From the NCBI RefSeq assembly GCF_018129005.1, contig NZ_JAAEDL010000003.1, positions 124,001 through 188,000 of the forward strand: DNA of 64,000 bases. The letters are read 5' to 3'. The notes beneath the pieces were generated by a model. The model searched no databases. It was not told where the DNA came from and was given only the letters and a program-made list of their open reading frames with translations. The translations under genes and the position numbers were made by a program. Positions 35,764-43,546 of the stretch are shown one piece after another (position 1 is the first letter of the stretch; every line of letters starts with the position of its first letter). Source of the DNA: Neoroseomonas eburnea (GTDB taxonomy: Bacteria > Pseudomonadota > Alphaproteobacteria > Acetobacterales > Acetobacteraceae).

Positions 35764-36731
35764 CGCTGATGCTGGGGCCGGACGACGTGGCCCGCGCGGC
35801 GGAATTGCTGCGCGCAGGCGAACTCGTCGCCTTCCCGACCGAGACGGTCTACGGCCTGGGCGCCGATGCACGGAACGGAAAGGCCGTCGCCGCCGTCTTC
35901 GAGGCCAAGGGCCGGCCGCATTTCAACCCGCTGATCTGCCACTTCCCCGACGCCGAGGCGGCCTGCGCCGAGGTGGTGGCGGATGACCGTGCGCGGGCGC
36001 TGGCGGAACGCTTCTGGCCGGGGCCGCTGACCCTGGTGCTGCCGCGCCGGCCGGAATGCGACGTCGACCTGCTGGCGGGCGCGGGGCTCGACACGCTGGC
36101 GGTGCGGGTGCCGGGGCATCCGCTCGCGCTCGCGCTGCTGCGCGCGGCGGGCATGCCGGTGGTGGGGCCGTCGGCCAACCGCTCCGGCCAGGTCAGCCCG
36201 ACCACGGCGCAGCACGTGCTGGACGGGCTCGGCGGCCGGATCGCGGCGGTGCTGGACGGCGGCCCCTGCGAGGTCGGGGTGGAAAGCACCGTGCTGCACC
36301 TCGCCGCCGGCGGCGCGGCGCTGCTGCGGCCCGGCGGGGTGCCGGCGGAGGCGATCGAGGCGGTGATCGGCCCGGTGGCGCGGCCGCTGCCTTTGTCGGC
36401 CGCCGAGAAGACGCGCACGCTGCGCTCCCCGGGGATGATGCTGTCGCACTACGCGCCGTCCCTGCCGGTGCGGCTCAACGCGACGGAGGCGGCACCGGAG
36501 GAGGCGCTGCTCGCCTTCGGGCCCGCCCTGCCTGGGGCAGGCGCCGTGTGGCAGATGTCCGAGGCGCGCGACCTGAAGGAAGCCGCCGCGCGGCTCTTTG
36601 CCGGGCTGCGCTGGCTGGACGCGGAGGGCGGGCGGCGCGGGCTTGCGCGGATCGCGGTGATGCCGGTGCCGATGGAGGGGCTGGGGGCAGCGATCAACGA
36701 CCGGCTCGAACGGGCTGCGGCACCGAGGTGA
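35760..36731 (+). CDS. tsaC: L-threonylcarbamoyladenylate synthase (Sua5 type)
   Basis: 323 residues, the long Sua5 form. The YrdC domain shows the KxR/SxN-type set: VAFPTETVYGLGADA near 24, KGRPHFNPL near 50, FWPGPLTLVL near 85, VGPSANRSGQVSPT near 140 and GVESTVLHL near 178. The C-terminal Sua5 domain begins after the linker SPGMMLSHYAPSLPV near 222. It makes the threonylcarbamoyl-AMP used for t6A37 of ANN-decoding tRNAs. Start is GTG 35760, overlapping cysQ. Confidence 0.93.
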   Translation: MTLMLGPDDVARAAELLRAGELVAFPTETVYGLGADARNGKAVAAVFEAKGRPHFNPLICHFPDAEAACAEVVADDRARALAERFWPGPLTLVLPRRPECDVDLLAGAGLDTLAVRVPGHPLALALLRAAGMPVVGPSANRSGQVSPTTAQHVLDGLGGRIAAVLDGGPCEVGVESTVLHLAAGGAALLRPGGVPAEAIEAVIGPVARPLPLSAAEKTRTLRSPGMMLSHYAPSLPVRLNATEAAPEEALLAFGPALPGAGAVWQMSEARDLKEAAARLFAGLRWLDAEGGRRGLARIAVMPVPMEGLGAAINDRLERAAAPR

Positions 36732-36791
36732 CGGGCGGCTTCGGCCTGCAGGGTTTGCGGCCGGGAGGGGGCTCTGCCCCCTCCACCCCCG

Positions 36792-36813
36792 CCAAGGGCC
36801 GAAAGGCCTTTGG
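36792..36813. terminator. GGCC-stem hairpin, family T, copy 4
   Basis: CCAAGGGCC, GAAA tetraloop, GGCCTTTGG, one G-T wobble, followed by AAACCGGAACTTGG. It is preceded by a second short stem (GGGGGC and GCCCCC near 36768-36783). Convergent gap between the sua5-type gene and the RTX gene. Confidence 0.6.
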
Positions 36814-36878
36814 AAACCGGAACTTGGTCCGATCGCCGGGGCCGAGGACGAGGTCCGGCGGAGTTCGGAGGCAGGACC

Positions 36879-37814
36879 CTAAAGGAAATCCGCCGGGGTC
36901 AGGGCCGACGGCAGCAGGTCGAGCAGGAGGACACTGTCGGCGCCCCGCGCCAGCAGCGTGCCGCCATCCTGCTCCACGGCGCCGGCCAGGATCGCCTCGA
37001 TCTCGCCGGGGTCGAGATCCCGGAACAGCAACCTGTCCTCGCCGGGCGCGAAGTCGACGATCACATCCTGGCCGTCGCCGCGGGCGAAGAAGAAGATGTC
37101 CGCCTCCTCACCGCCCGCGAGCGTGTCCGCGCCGCCGCCGGCATCGATGATGTCCCCGCCGGCCCCGCCGAGGACGTGATCGCGGCTCTCGCCCCGTGCC
37201 ACGAACCGGTCATCGCCACCGCCCAGATCGGCGATGACGAGCGTTCCCGCGGCATTGCCGGTGAAGTCGCCCGCCCCGTGGGTCGTGGCGGCGAAGGTGC
37301 TGTCGAAGGCGGCCGCGGCGGCGATGTCGAGCGCGCCGAGGATGACCGTGTCGCCGCCTTCGCCGGTCGCGAGGCGGAACTCGTTCACCCACTCGGCGCC
37401 GTTGGTCGCGACCTGGATGTTCACGACGTCATCGCCTGCGCCGGTGACGACATTGCCGCGCTTCGCGCCCAGCAGCAGCACGGAGGAATTGCCCTCCCCG
37501 CCCAGCATCACGTCGGCATGGACGAAGCCGGACATGACGAGGCTCTCGGCCCCTTCGGAGACGAAGGTGCCGTTCTTCACGCTGTTCCAGGCGCCGAGCA
37601 CGTCCACCGTGATGCGCTCGCTCGTCTCGATGACCTGCACGAGGCCGCCGAAGAGCGGATCGGAAGGAACGGGCGAGGTGTTGGTCTCGACGATGGCGTG
37701 CAGCAGAGGCGGCGCATCATCCGCGGGCGGCGGAGGCAGGGCCCCCGTGTCGGTGCCCGGAAGGTACCACTGCCTGGCGTGGCCGAGGAGGCCGAGGCCG
37801 ATCGTGTAGGTCAT
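36879..37814 (-). CDS. RTX-type calcium-binding repeat protein
   Basis: 311 residues, acidic, without an N-terminal signal peptide. Nonapeptide-like repeats occur at GAGDDVVNI (near 128) and GGAGGDIIDAGGGADTLAGGEEADIFFF (near 218-245), which is only two to three GGxGxDxUx units. The end FAPGEDRLLFRDLD followed by a hydrophobic C-terminus is typical of type I secretion substrates. Earlier parts show beta-helix-like GGEGNSSVLLLGAKRGNVV. No transporter genes are adjacent. Function is unknown; it may be a secreted adhesin-like or matrix protein. Confidence 0.75.
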   Translation of the reverse strand: MTYTIGLGLLGHARQWYLPGTDTGALPPPPADDAPPLLHAIVETNTSPVPSDPLFGGLVQVIETSERITVDVLGAWNSVKNGTFVSEGAESLVMSGFVHADVMLGGEGNSSVLLLGAKRGNVVTGAGDDVVNIQVATNGAEWVNEFRLATGEGGDTVILGALDIAAAAAFDSTFAATTHGAGDFTGNAAGTLVIADLGGGDDRFVARGESRDHVLGGAGGDIIDAGGGADTLAGGEEADIFFFARGDGQDVIVDFAPGEDRLLFRDLDPGEIEAILAGAVEQDGGTLLARGADSVLLLDLLPSALTPADFL

Positions 37815-37894
37815 GCGTCGAGATCCCGTGAGGAGAGCGGCCGGAGGCTAGCCGGAGCAGCACTCGCGCGAATGTGGAAATTTATGCTGGCTCC

Positions 37895-37909
37895 GCACGT
37901 TTCACGTGC
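37895..37909. promoter_or_regulatory. Palindrome in divergent promoter region
   Basis: GCACGT, TTC, ACGTGC: a perfect 6-bp inverted repeat with 3-base spacer, adjacent to the most AT-rich bases of the 274-base gap (AAATTTATGC). It lies 80 bases upstream of the RTX start and 180 upstream of the amidohydrolase start. A regulator site is plausible; which gene it serves is unknown. Confidence 0.35.
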
Positions 37910-38088
37910 ATGAAAGACAAACCACGGCCACACGCGTGCAAGGCCGTCGCTGGCGAGCGAAGTCGCAGGGCTGCGCGGAAATGATGCAGTGCGGCGGCCC
38001 GCGGCTCTGCGAAACGCTTCATCCATCGTTGCGGGCACCTGGCACGCCCCTTGCGTCGCCCATGACCTCGGTGCCGCGGAGGCATGCC

Positions 38089-38787
38089 ATGCCCATCCTC
38101 GTCCAGGCGGAACCTTCGGCGATCGCGCTCGATCCCGCGCGCACGGCCGTCATCGTCATCGACATGCAGCGCGACTTCCTGGAGCCAGGCGGCTTCGGGG
38201 AGACGCTGGGCAACGACGTGTCGCTGCTCGCCGCGGCCATCGCGCCGTGCCGGATGCTGCTGGAGGCGGCGCGGGCCGCCGGAATGCTGGTCATCCACAC
38301 GCGGGAGGGGCATCGGCCGGATCTTTCCGATGCGCCGCCCGCCAAGGTCGGCCGCGGCGCACCGTCCAGGCGCATCGGCGACCCGGGGCCGATGGGGCGC
38401 ATCCTGATCCGCGGCGAGCCGGGGCATGACATCGTCCCTGCCCTCGTCCCGCTGGACGGCGAGCCGGTGATCGACAAGCCCGGCAAGGGCGCCTTCTACG
38501 CCACCGAGCTCGAGCCGATGCTCCGCCATCGCGGCATCGAGGCGCTGCTCCTCGCCGGCGTCACCACCGAGGTCTGCGTCCACACCACCCTGCGCGAGGC
38601 CAATGACCGCGGCTTCCGCTGCCTCGTCATGGGCGATGCCTGCGCCTCCTACTTCCCGGAGTTCCACCGCGCGGCCCTCGCCATGGTCAGCGCGCAGGGC
38701 GGGATCTTCGGCTGGGTGTCGGACACCACGCGCCTTCTGGCCGCCATGGGCGGCGCTACCGCGGAGCTGGAAAGGACTGGGGCATGA
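38089..38787 (+). CDS. Isochorismatase-family amidohydrolase, biuret amidohydrolase-like
   Basis: 232 residues. The cysteine-hydrolase triad is visible: Asp in VIVIDMQRDF (near 25), Lys in IDKPGKGAF (near 132) and Cys in TTEVCVHTT (near 164). Between them HTREGHRPDL, GDPGPMGRIL and RGEPGHDI match Rhizobium biuret amidohydrolase (BiuH) closely by memory, so a small amide or ureide substrate is likely. GGAGG six bases before ATG 38089 decides the start over the ATG at 38062. The permease gene overlaps its stop (ATGA), suggesting uptake and hydrolysis of the same compound. Confidence 0.8.
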   Translation: MPILVQAEPSAIALDPARTAVIVIDMQRDFLEPGGFGETLGNDVSLLAAAIAPCRMLLEAARAAGMLVIHTREGHRPDLSDAPPAKVGRGAPSRRIGDPGPMGRILIRGEPGHDIVPALVPLDGEPVIDKPGKGAFYATELEPMLRHRGIEALLLAGVTTEVCVHTTLREANDRGFRCLVMGDACASYFPEFHRAALAMVSAQGGIFGWVSDTTRLLAAMGGATAELERTGA

Positions 38788-40355
38788 CGACGGCCACGAC
38801 GACGCGCCCGGCGCTGTGGACGCCGGGCGACTGGAACGCGCTGTTCGGCTTCGGCACGAACATCCTGGTCAACCTGCTGGTGCTGACCGGGCTGTTGCGC
38901 TTCGTGCTGAACATCCCGCCCGAGATCGTCTTCGGCCGCATCCTGCCGGCCGCCGGGCTGATGATGGCGCTGTCGACCTGGTACTACGCGTTCCTGGCGT
39001 ACCGGCTGGCGGCGCGGACGGGGCGCGAGGATGTCTGCGCGCTGCCCTCCGGCATCTCGGTGCCGCACATGTTCGTCGTCGTGCTGGTGATCATGCTGCC
39101 GATCGCGCAGCGCACGGGCGACCCGATCAAGGGGTGGGAAGCCGGGCTCACCTGGGTCTTCATCCAGTCCTTCATCCTGATGGCGGGCGGCTTCGTCGCG
39201 CCCTACATCCGGAAGATCACGCCGCGCGCGGCGCTGCTCGGCACGCTGGCGGGGGTGTCGATCACCTTCATCTCCATGCGCCCGGCGCTCGAGATGTTCA
39301 TGACGCCCGCGATCGGCCTCGCCTGCTTCGCCATCGTGCTGGCCTCGTGGTTCGGGGGCTTGCGCTATCCGCGCGGCACGCCAGCGGGGCTGGTCGCGAT
39401 CGCCTTCGGCATGGCGGTGGGCTGGCTCGCGGCGCTGTTCGGGCTCGGCACAGGCGGGCGCAGCGTGGATGCGCTGTTCTCCGCCCTGGCGAATATCGGC
39501 TTCTCGGTGCCGCTGCCGGCGGTCGGGCATGTCTTCGGCGGCTTCGAGTTCCTCGGTATCATCCTGGTGACCGCGATCCCCTTCGGCATCTACGACCTGG
39601 TCGAGGCGATGGACAACGTCGAGAGCGCGGAAGCCGCGGGCGACGCCTTCCCGACCACGCGCGTGCTGACGGCGGACGGCGTCGTCAGCCTGATCGGCTG
39701 CCTGATGGGCAACCCCTTCATCAACGCGGTCTACATCGGCCATCCGGGCTGGAAGGCGATGGGCGGGCGGATCGGATATTCCGCCGCGACGGGGCTGGCC
39801 GTGCTGGTGGTGACCTGGCTCGGCGTCGTCTCGCTGCTGCTCGACCTGATCCCGGTCGTCGCGATCTCGCCCATCCTGCTCTACATCGGCATGCTGATCG
39901 GCGCGCAGGCCTTCCAGGAAACGCCGAAATCGCACGCGCCGGCCGTGGTGCTGGGGCTGGTGCCGCACCTTGCCGCCTGGGCGAAGACGCTGATCGACGG
40001 GGCGCTCGGCGCGGCGGGGACCAACGCGCATGCGGTGGGCATGGACAAGCTCGCGGGGCTCGGCGTGCTCTATCCGGGGCTCGAAGTGCTGGGCGAGGGC
40101 GCGATCCTGTCGGGGTTGATCCTCGCCGCCATCGCGGCCTTCGTCATCGAGAAGGACTGGATCCACGCTGCGGGCTTCGCCGGTGCCGGCGCGGTGCTGA
40201 CCTTCTTCGGTTTCATGCACGGGCCGGCGGTGGGCTTCGCGGTCACGCCGGGGGTGGCGCTGGCCTATGCGATGATGGCGGGGTTCCTGTTCGCCTGCGC
40301 GCGGTGGCCGGTGCTGACGGCAGGACTCGAGCCAAAGCCGGCAGCGGCCGAATAA
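38784..40355 (+). CDS. NCS2-type nucleobase permease
   Basis: 523 residues with about twelve or more hydrophobic segments. The N-terminal WTPGDWNALFGFGTNILVN and the conserved EAMDNVESAEAAGDAFPTTR region (near 273-292), followed by GCLMGNPFINAVYIGHPGWK, match the AzgA-like xanthine/uracil/guanine permease branch. The glutamate and NPF elements are in the expected scaffold-core region. Translationally coupled to the biuret-hydrolase-like gene, so it may import a cyclic or linear ureide; this is inference, as family members usually carry purines or uracil. Confidence 0.85.
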   Translation: MTTATTTRPALWTPGDWNALFGFGTNILVNLLVLTGLLRFVLNIPPEIVFGRILPAAGLMMALSTWYYAFLAYRLAARTGREDVCALPSGISVPHMFVVVLVIMLPIAQRTGDPIKGWEAGLTWVFIQSFILMAGGFVAPYIRKITPRAALLGTLAGVSITFISMRPALEMFMTPAIGLACFAIVLASWFGGLRYPRGTPAGLVAIAFGMAVGWLAALFGLGTGGRSVDALFSALANIGFSVPLPAVGHVFGGFEFLGIILVTAIPFGIYDLVEAMDNVESAEAAGDAFPTTRVLTADGVVSLIGCLMGNPFINAVYIGHPGWKAMGGRIGYSAATGLAVLVVTWLGVVSLLLDLIPVVAISPILLYIGMLIGAQAFQETPKSHAPAVVLGLVPHLAAWAKTLIDGALGAAGTNAHAVGMDKLAGLGVLYPGLEVLGEGAILSGLILAAIAAFVIEKDWIHAAGFAGAGAVLTFFGFMHGPAVGFAVTPGVALAYAMMAGFLFACARWPVLTAGLEPKPAAAE

Positions 40356-40510
40356 TACCCGCGGCATGAGTCACCGACTCATGCCGAGGCCGCGACTGCG
40401 GCCCGCCGGCGATCCGGCGAAGCCAGGCAAACCGGAGGTTTGCGCCCGGCGTCTGAGGGCAGGAAGAGCTTCATACCAGCGGTCGCGAATAGCGGCCGCT
40501 GGTATGAGGC
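40354..40510. repeat. Structured ~110-bp repeat, family C, copy 1 (3' of rtcB)
   Basis: The core 40398-40508 matches 42420-42530 in the same orientation, with about 18 differences in 112 positions by hand count. It contains GCAAACC-GGA-GGTTTGC (40427-40443) and a stem CATACCAGCGG / CCGCTGGTATG. Its left flank has GGCATGAGT / ACTCATGCC. It starts at the permease stop and lies about 110 bases beyond the rtcB 3' end. Confidence 0.85.
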
Positions 40511-40617
40511 CGGGGGCGCCGCCCCCGGGCCCCCGCCGGGGGGCATGCGTGCCCCCCGGACCCTGCGGTGAATGGAGGCGTCCGGTGGACGGGGCGGATG
40601 GCCTCCGCCCCGTCCGC

Positions 40618-41961
40618 TCAATCCTTGAAGGGATCGAACTCGCCGGGTCCTGCCATCGCCACCGCGAAGGGGCGCAGGCGATGCAGCACGCGGACCGTGC
40701 CGGCGTGGTGGTCCAGCACCTCGGGCAGGCGGCGATAGGCCATCGGGCTCTCGTCGAGGTCGCCGCCGGAGAGCAGCACGCCGCGATCGCGCAGCCAGTC
40801 GCGCATCTGCTCGCGCGTGAAGCGGCGATGCGCCTCCTTGCGGCTGGTGACGCGGCCGGCGCCATGGATGGTGGAGAAGAGCGCGGCGCGCGACGCCTCG
40901 CTCTCCACCCCTTCCAGGATCACCGCATCGTCGCCCATCGAGCCGCCGACGAAGCCGCGCTGGCCCGGGAAGGCCGGCGTCGCGCCCTTGCGCACGACCC
41001 ACAGCTCGCGCCCGCCATGCGTCTCCTTCCAGGCGTAGTTGTGGTGGTTGTGCACGCTGTCGGTGACGGCGCCACCGATGATCGCGCGCACGCGCTCCAC
41101 CACCCATTCGCGCCCGGCATAGGCGTAGCGGCCGGCGAGTTCCATCGCGGCCAGGTAGCGCTGGCCGAGTTCCGAACCCTCATCCACCACGGTCGGCGGC
41201 ACGTGCATGCCGTCGCGCCCGCCGGCGGCCTTCAGGTAGCGCGTGGCGCTGGTGTGACCCAGGCCGCGGCTGCCGAAATGCACGCCGATCCAGACCAGGC
41301 CGGCCTCGTCCTCGAACAGGTCCACATAGTGGTTGCCCGAGCCGACGGTGCCGAGCTGCGCCGCCGCCTTGCCGCGATAGTCGCGCATGTCGGCGGCATG
41401 CCAGGCCTCGTCGTCGTCCAGCACCTCGTGCTCGACGCGCGCGGCGTTGGCGCGGCCGATGCCGAAGGAGATGGTGCGGCGGATGCCGGCGAGGATGTCC
41501 GGCACTTCGTCGCGGATCCGCGCGACGGGCATGTCGAGCCGCACCGCGAGGTTGCCGCAGCCGATGTCGAAGCCGACGCCGCTGATGCTGACCTGGCCCT
41601 CATAGGCGATCACGCCGCCGACCGGCTGCGCGTAGCCGAGATGCCCGTCGGCGCAGAGCGCGGCCGCCACCGTGTTGCCGACGCGCAGGCAGTTGCGCAT
41701 CTGCTCGATGGTGCCGGGCTCGTGCGATCCGAAGATCTGCAGCGGCGCGTCGCGATACGCCTCGGGCTGCGCGGCCATGATCTCGGCCTCGCGTGCGCGG
41801 GCCGCGTCGCGGCGTGCCGTACGCGCGGCATCGCGGAACTGCGTCCAGGCCGGCATGGTCTTGCCGGGCTTGTCGGGGTTGGGGATGCGCGCCTCCGGGT
41901 CGAGACCGGCCGCCATGGCCAGTTCGCGCGCAGGCGCCTCCAGCGGGTCGGAGCGACGCAT
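40618..41961 (-). CDS. rtcB: RtcB-family RNA ligase (divergent)
   Basis: 447 residues. Metal and guanylylation residues of RtcB are present: GVGFDIGCGNLAVR (Asp and Cys ligands), GTVGSGNHYVDLFED, HFGSRGLGH, DSVHNHHNYA, VRKGATPAFPG, GGSMGD, and STIHGAGRVTSR with the GMP-accepting histidine. The canonical C-terminal lysine-glycine end is replaced by FAVAMAGPGEFDPFKD. RtcB joins 2',3'-cyclic phosphate to 5'-OH RNA ends. No archease, RtcA, RtcR or PrfH gene is adjacent. The gene is flanked by two copies of a structured repeat. Confidence 0.88.
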   Translation of the reverse strand: MRRSDPLEAPARELAMAAGLDPEARIPNPDKPGKTMPAWTQFRDAARTARRDAARAREAEIMAAQPEAYRDAPLQIFGSHEPGTIEQMRNCLRVGNTVAAALCADGHLGYAQPVGGVIAYEGQVSISGVGFDIGCGNLAVRLDMPVARIRDEVPDILAGIRRTISFGIGRANAARVEHEVLDDDEAWHAADMRDYRGKAAAQLGTVGSGNHYVDLFEDEAGLVWIGVHFGSRGLGHTSATRYLKAAGGRDGMHVPPTVVDEGSELGQRYLAAMELAGRYAYAGREWVVERVRAIIGGAVTDSVHNHHNYAWKETHGGRELWVVRKGATPAFPGQRGFVGGSMGDDAVILEGVESEASRAALFSTIHGAGRVTSRKEAHRRFTREQMRDWLRDRGVLLSGGDLDESPMAYRRLPEVLDHHAGTVRVLHRLRPFAVAMAGPGEFDPFKD

Positions 41962-42603
41962 GGGTGTACTCCAGATCTTGCGTAGTCTTGGGGAGGTGAA
42001 CGGCGCGGAATGCGCGCCGCGGTGTGTCAGGCGAGGACGGGGTGCGACTTCGCTGGGCCGATCAGGCGGTCGCGCAGCCGCACCTGCCGTCCGGGCATAA
42101 ACCCAGCCGGATTGCAGGCGACGACGATGCGATACGCGATCGGCGACATGGGTGACACACGAAACCTCGGCGGAAGGAGTTCCGCCGAGGGCGCGGCGAA
42201 TACGCGAAACGATCGCGGCAATGCAAGCACAATCGGCGAGACGCGCCGGATCGGCCCGATGCCTGGCGTCGGGCCGGGAGCGCAAGGCGCGACCGCGCCC
42301 GGACCATCAGTGGACGGCGGCACGACAGCCAATACCAGCGGCACGAGTTCCTGAATCGCGCCGAGGCCGCGACGGGCACCCGGTCACCTTGCCTTGCAAC
42401 GTGACCGGGGATCGGGAATGCGGCCCGCCGGTGGTCCGGCGAAGCCAGGCAAACCGGAGGTTTGCGCCCGGCATCTGAGGGCACGCAAAGGCGGATGCCG
42501 AAGGTCGCGAATAGCGGCCGTTGGCATAGGGCGCGCAAGCCAGGCGCGCGCCGGCGCCCGAGGCACGCGAAGACTCAGGCGGTCGCTGTCGGCGGCCGCC
42601 GAC
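41962..42603. other. Gene-free, hairpin-rich interval upstream of rtcB
   Basis: About 640 bases without a convincing gene. Besides repeat copy 2 it contains three strong stems: GGCGCG/CGCGCC near 42002-42018; CCTCGGCGGAA/TTCCGCCGAGG (42165-42190, perfect 11 bp, loop GGAG); and CCCGGTCAC/GTGACCGGG (42379-42409). A CAU-containing loop (TCCGGGCATAAACCCAGCC near 42089) recalls an initiator-tRNA anticodon arm, but no T-arm is found. The rtcB promoter must lie here. Confidence 0.6.
42331..42530. repeat. Structured ~110-bp repeat, family C, copy 2 (5' of rtcB)
   Basis: Core 42420-42530, direct repeat of copy 1. The left flank AATACCAGCGGCACGAG through CCGAGGCCGCGAC also matches copy 1, then a ~50-base insertion carrying the CCCGGTCAC/GTGACCGGG stem separates it from the core. 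The right stem reads GATGCCGAAGG / CCGTTGGCATA, in which two base pairs differ from copy 1 but still pair. Ends about 70 bases before the fabG stop. Confidence 0.85.
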
Positions 42604-43341
42604 TCAGATCATCGCCATCCCGCCATTCACATGGATGGTCTGGCCGGTGACCCAGCCCGCCTCGTTCGAGGCCAGGTACACCACCGCCGCCGCGATATCT
42701 TCCGGCGTCCCCATGCGCTGCGTCGGGATGCGCGACAGCAGCGCGGCCTTCTGCTGCTCGCCCAGCACGTCCGTCATCGCCGTCTTCACGAAGCCCGGGG
42801 CGACGACGTTCACCGTCACGCCGCGCGTGGCGACTTCCTGCGCGAGCGATTTCGACATGCCGATCAGCCCCGCCTTCGCCGCGGCGTAGTTCGCCTGGCC
42901 CGCATTGCCGGTGACGCCGACGATCGAGGCGATCGAGACGATGCGCCCGTGGCGCTTCTTCATCATCCCGCGCAGCGCCGCGCGTGCCAGGCGGAAGGGC
43001 GCCGTCAGGTCCACTTCCAGCACCGCGTTCCAGTCGGCGTCACCCATGCGCAGCGCCAGCATGTCGCGGGTGAAGCCGGCATTGTTCACGAGGATGTCGA
43101 GGCCGCCGGCCTCGCCCTCGATCTTCTCCACCAGCGCGGCCGGCGCCGCCGGGTCGGCAAGGTCGGCGGGTGCCACGATGACGCGGCTGCCGAGCTCGGC
43201 GGCCAGCGCCTCCAGTTCCGCCGCGCGGCGGCCGGTGATCGCGACGGTCGCGCCCTGCGCGTGCAGTGCGCGCGCGACGCCCGCGCCGATGCCGCCGGTG
43301 GCGCCGGTGACGAGCGCGGTCTTGCCGGTGAGGTCGAACAT
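42604..43341 (-). CDS. fabG: 3-oxoacyl-[ACP] reductase
   Basis: 245 residues. NADPH motif TGATGGIG (12-19), Asn-Asn-Ala-Gly at 86-89, catalytic Ser139, Tyr152 and Lys156, and a GGMAMI C-terminus are all as in FabG. It reduces 3-ketoacyl-ACP in fatty acid elongation. AGGAGAGAG precedes ATG 43341. It lies downstream of fabD on the same strand with a 201-base gap; acpP does not follow. Confidence 0.93.
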   Translation of the reverse strand: MFDLTGKTALVTGATGGIGAGVARALHAQGATVAITGRRAAELEALAAELGSRVIVAPADLADPAAPAALVEKIEGEAGGLDILVNNAGFTRDMLALRMGDADWNAVLEVDLTAPFRLARAALRGMMKKRHGRIVSIASIVGVTGNAGQANYAAAKAGLIGMSKSLAQEVATRGVTVNVVAPGFVKTAMTDVLGEQQKAALLSRIPTQRMGTPEDIAAAVVYLASNEAGWVTGQTIHVNGGMAMI

Positions 43342-43355
43342 CAATCTCTCTCCTG

Positions 43356-43546
43356 TCAGGCGCGGTCCGGGCGCTTGGCCATGGACCACCGCGTTTCGCC
43401 CGGCGGGCAATCCTCGATCACGCCGGCGAGGGAATGGCCCAGGCGCGCATTCAAGCCGCGCGCCTGGAAGGAATAGCTGCCGAAGGGCGCACCGCCGCTT
43501 CATCGGCGGCAGTCGGCGCGTCCGTCGGCTCGGGCCGGAGGCTCAC
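43356..43546 (-). other. Possible frameshifted small reading frame between fabD and fabG
   Basis: A GTG overlapping the fabD stop opens VSLRPEPTDAPTAADEAA. In another frame the sequence then continues as APFGSYSFQARGLNARLG, reaches VIEDCPPGETRW and stops 15 bases before fabG. Joined, they would make a protein of about 64 residues that fills most of the gap. It could be a decayed gene, a sequencing error, or chance; no family is recognised. Confidence 0.2.

Noticed and set aside
31066..37814. A toxin system built from the Hint remnant and the RTX protein
   Set aside because: They are 6 kb apart, separated by a housekeeping operon and cysQ-sua5 genes, and the Hint frame is broken. No immunity-type gene is adjacent.
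42062..42150. tRNA-like candidate upstream of rtcB with a CAU loop (GGGCATAAACCC) and outer GCCGATC/GATCGGC pairing
   Set aside because: No T-arm with the GGTTCGA pattern, no clear D-arm and no CCA end. Pairing of the outer arms may be chance.
42027..42344. 105-residue minus-strand frame upstream of rtcB
   Set aside because: Pro/Val/Arg-rich without recognisable motif, overlaps strong hairpins and repeat edge, and has no good ribosome-binding site.
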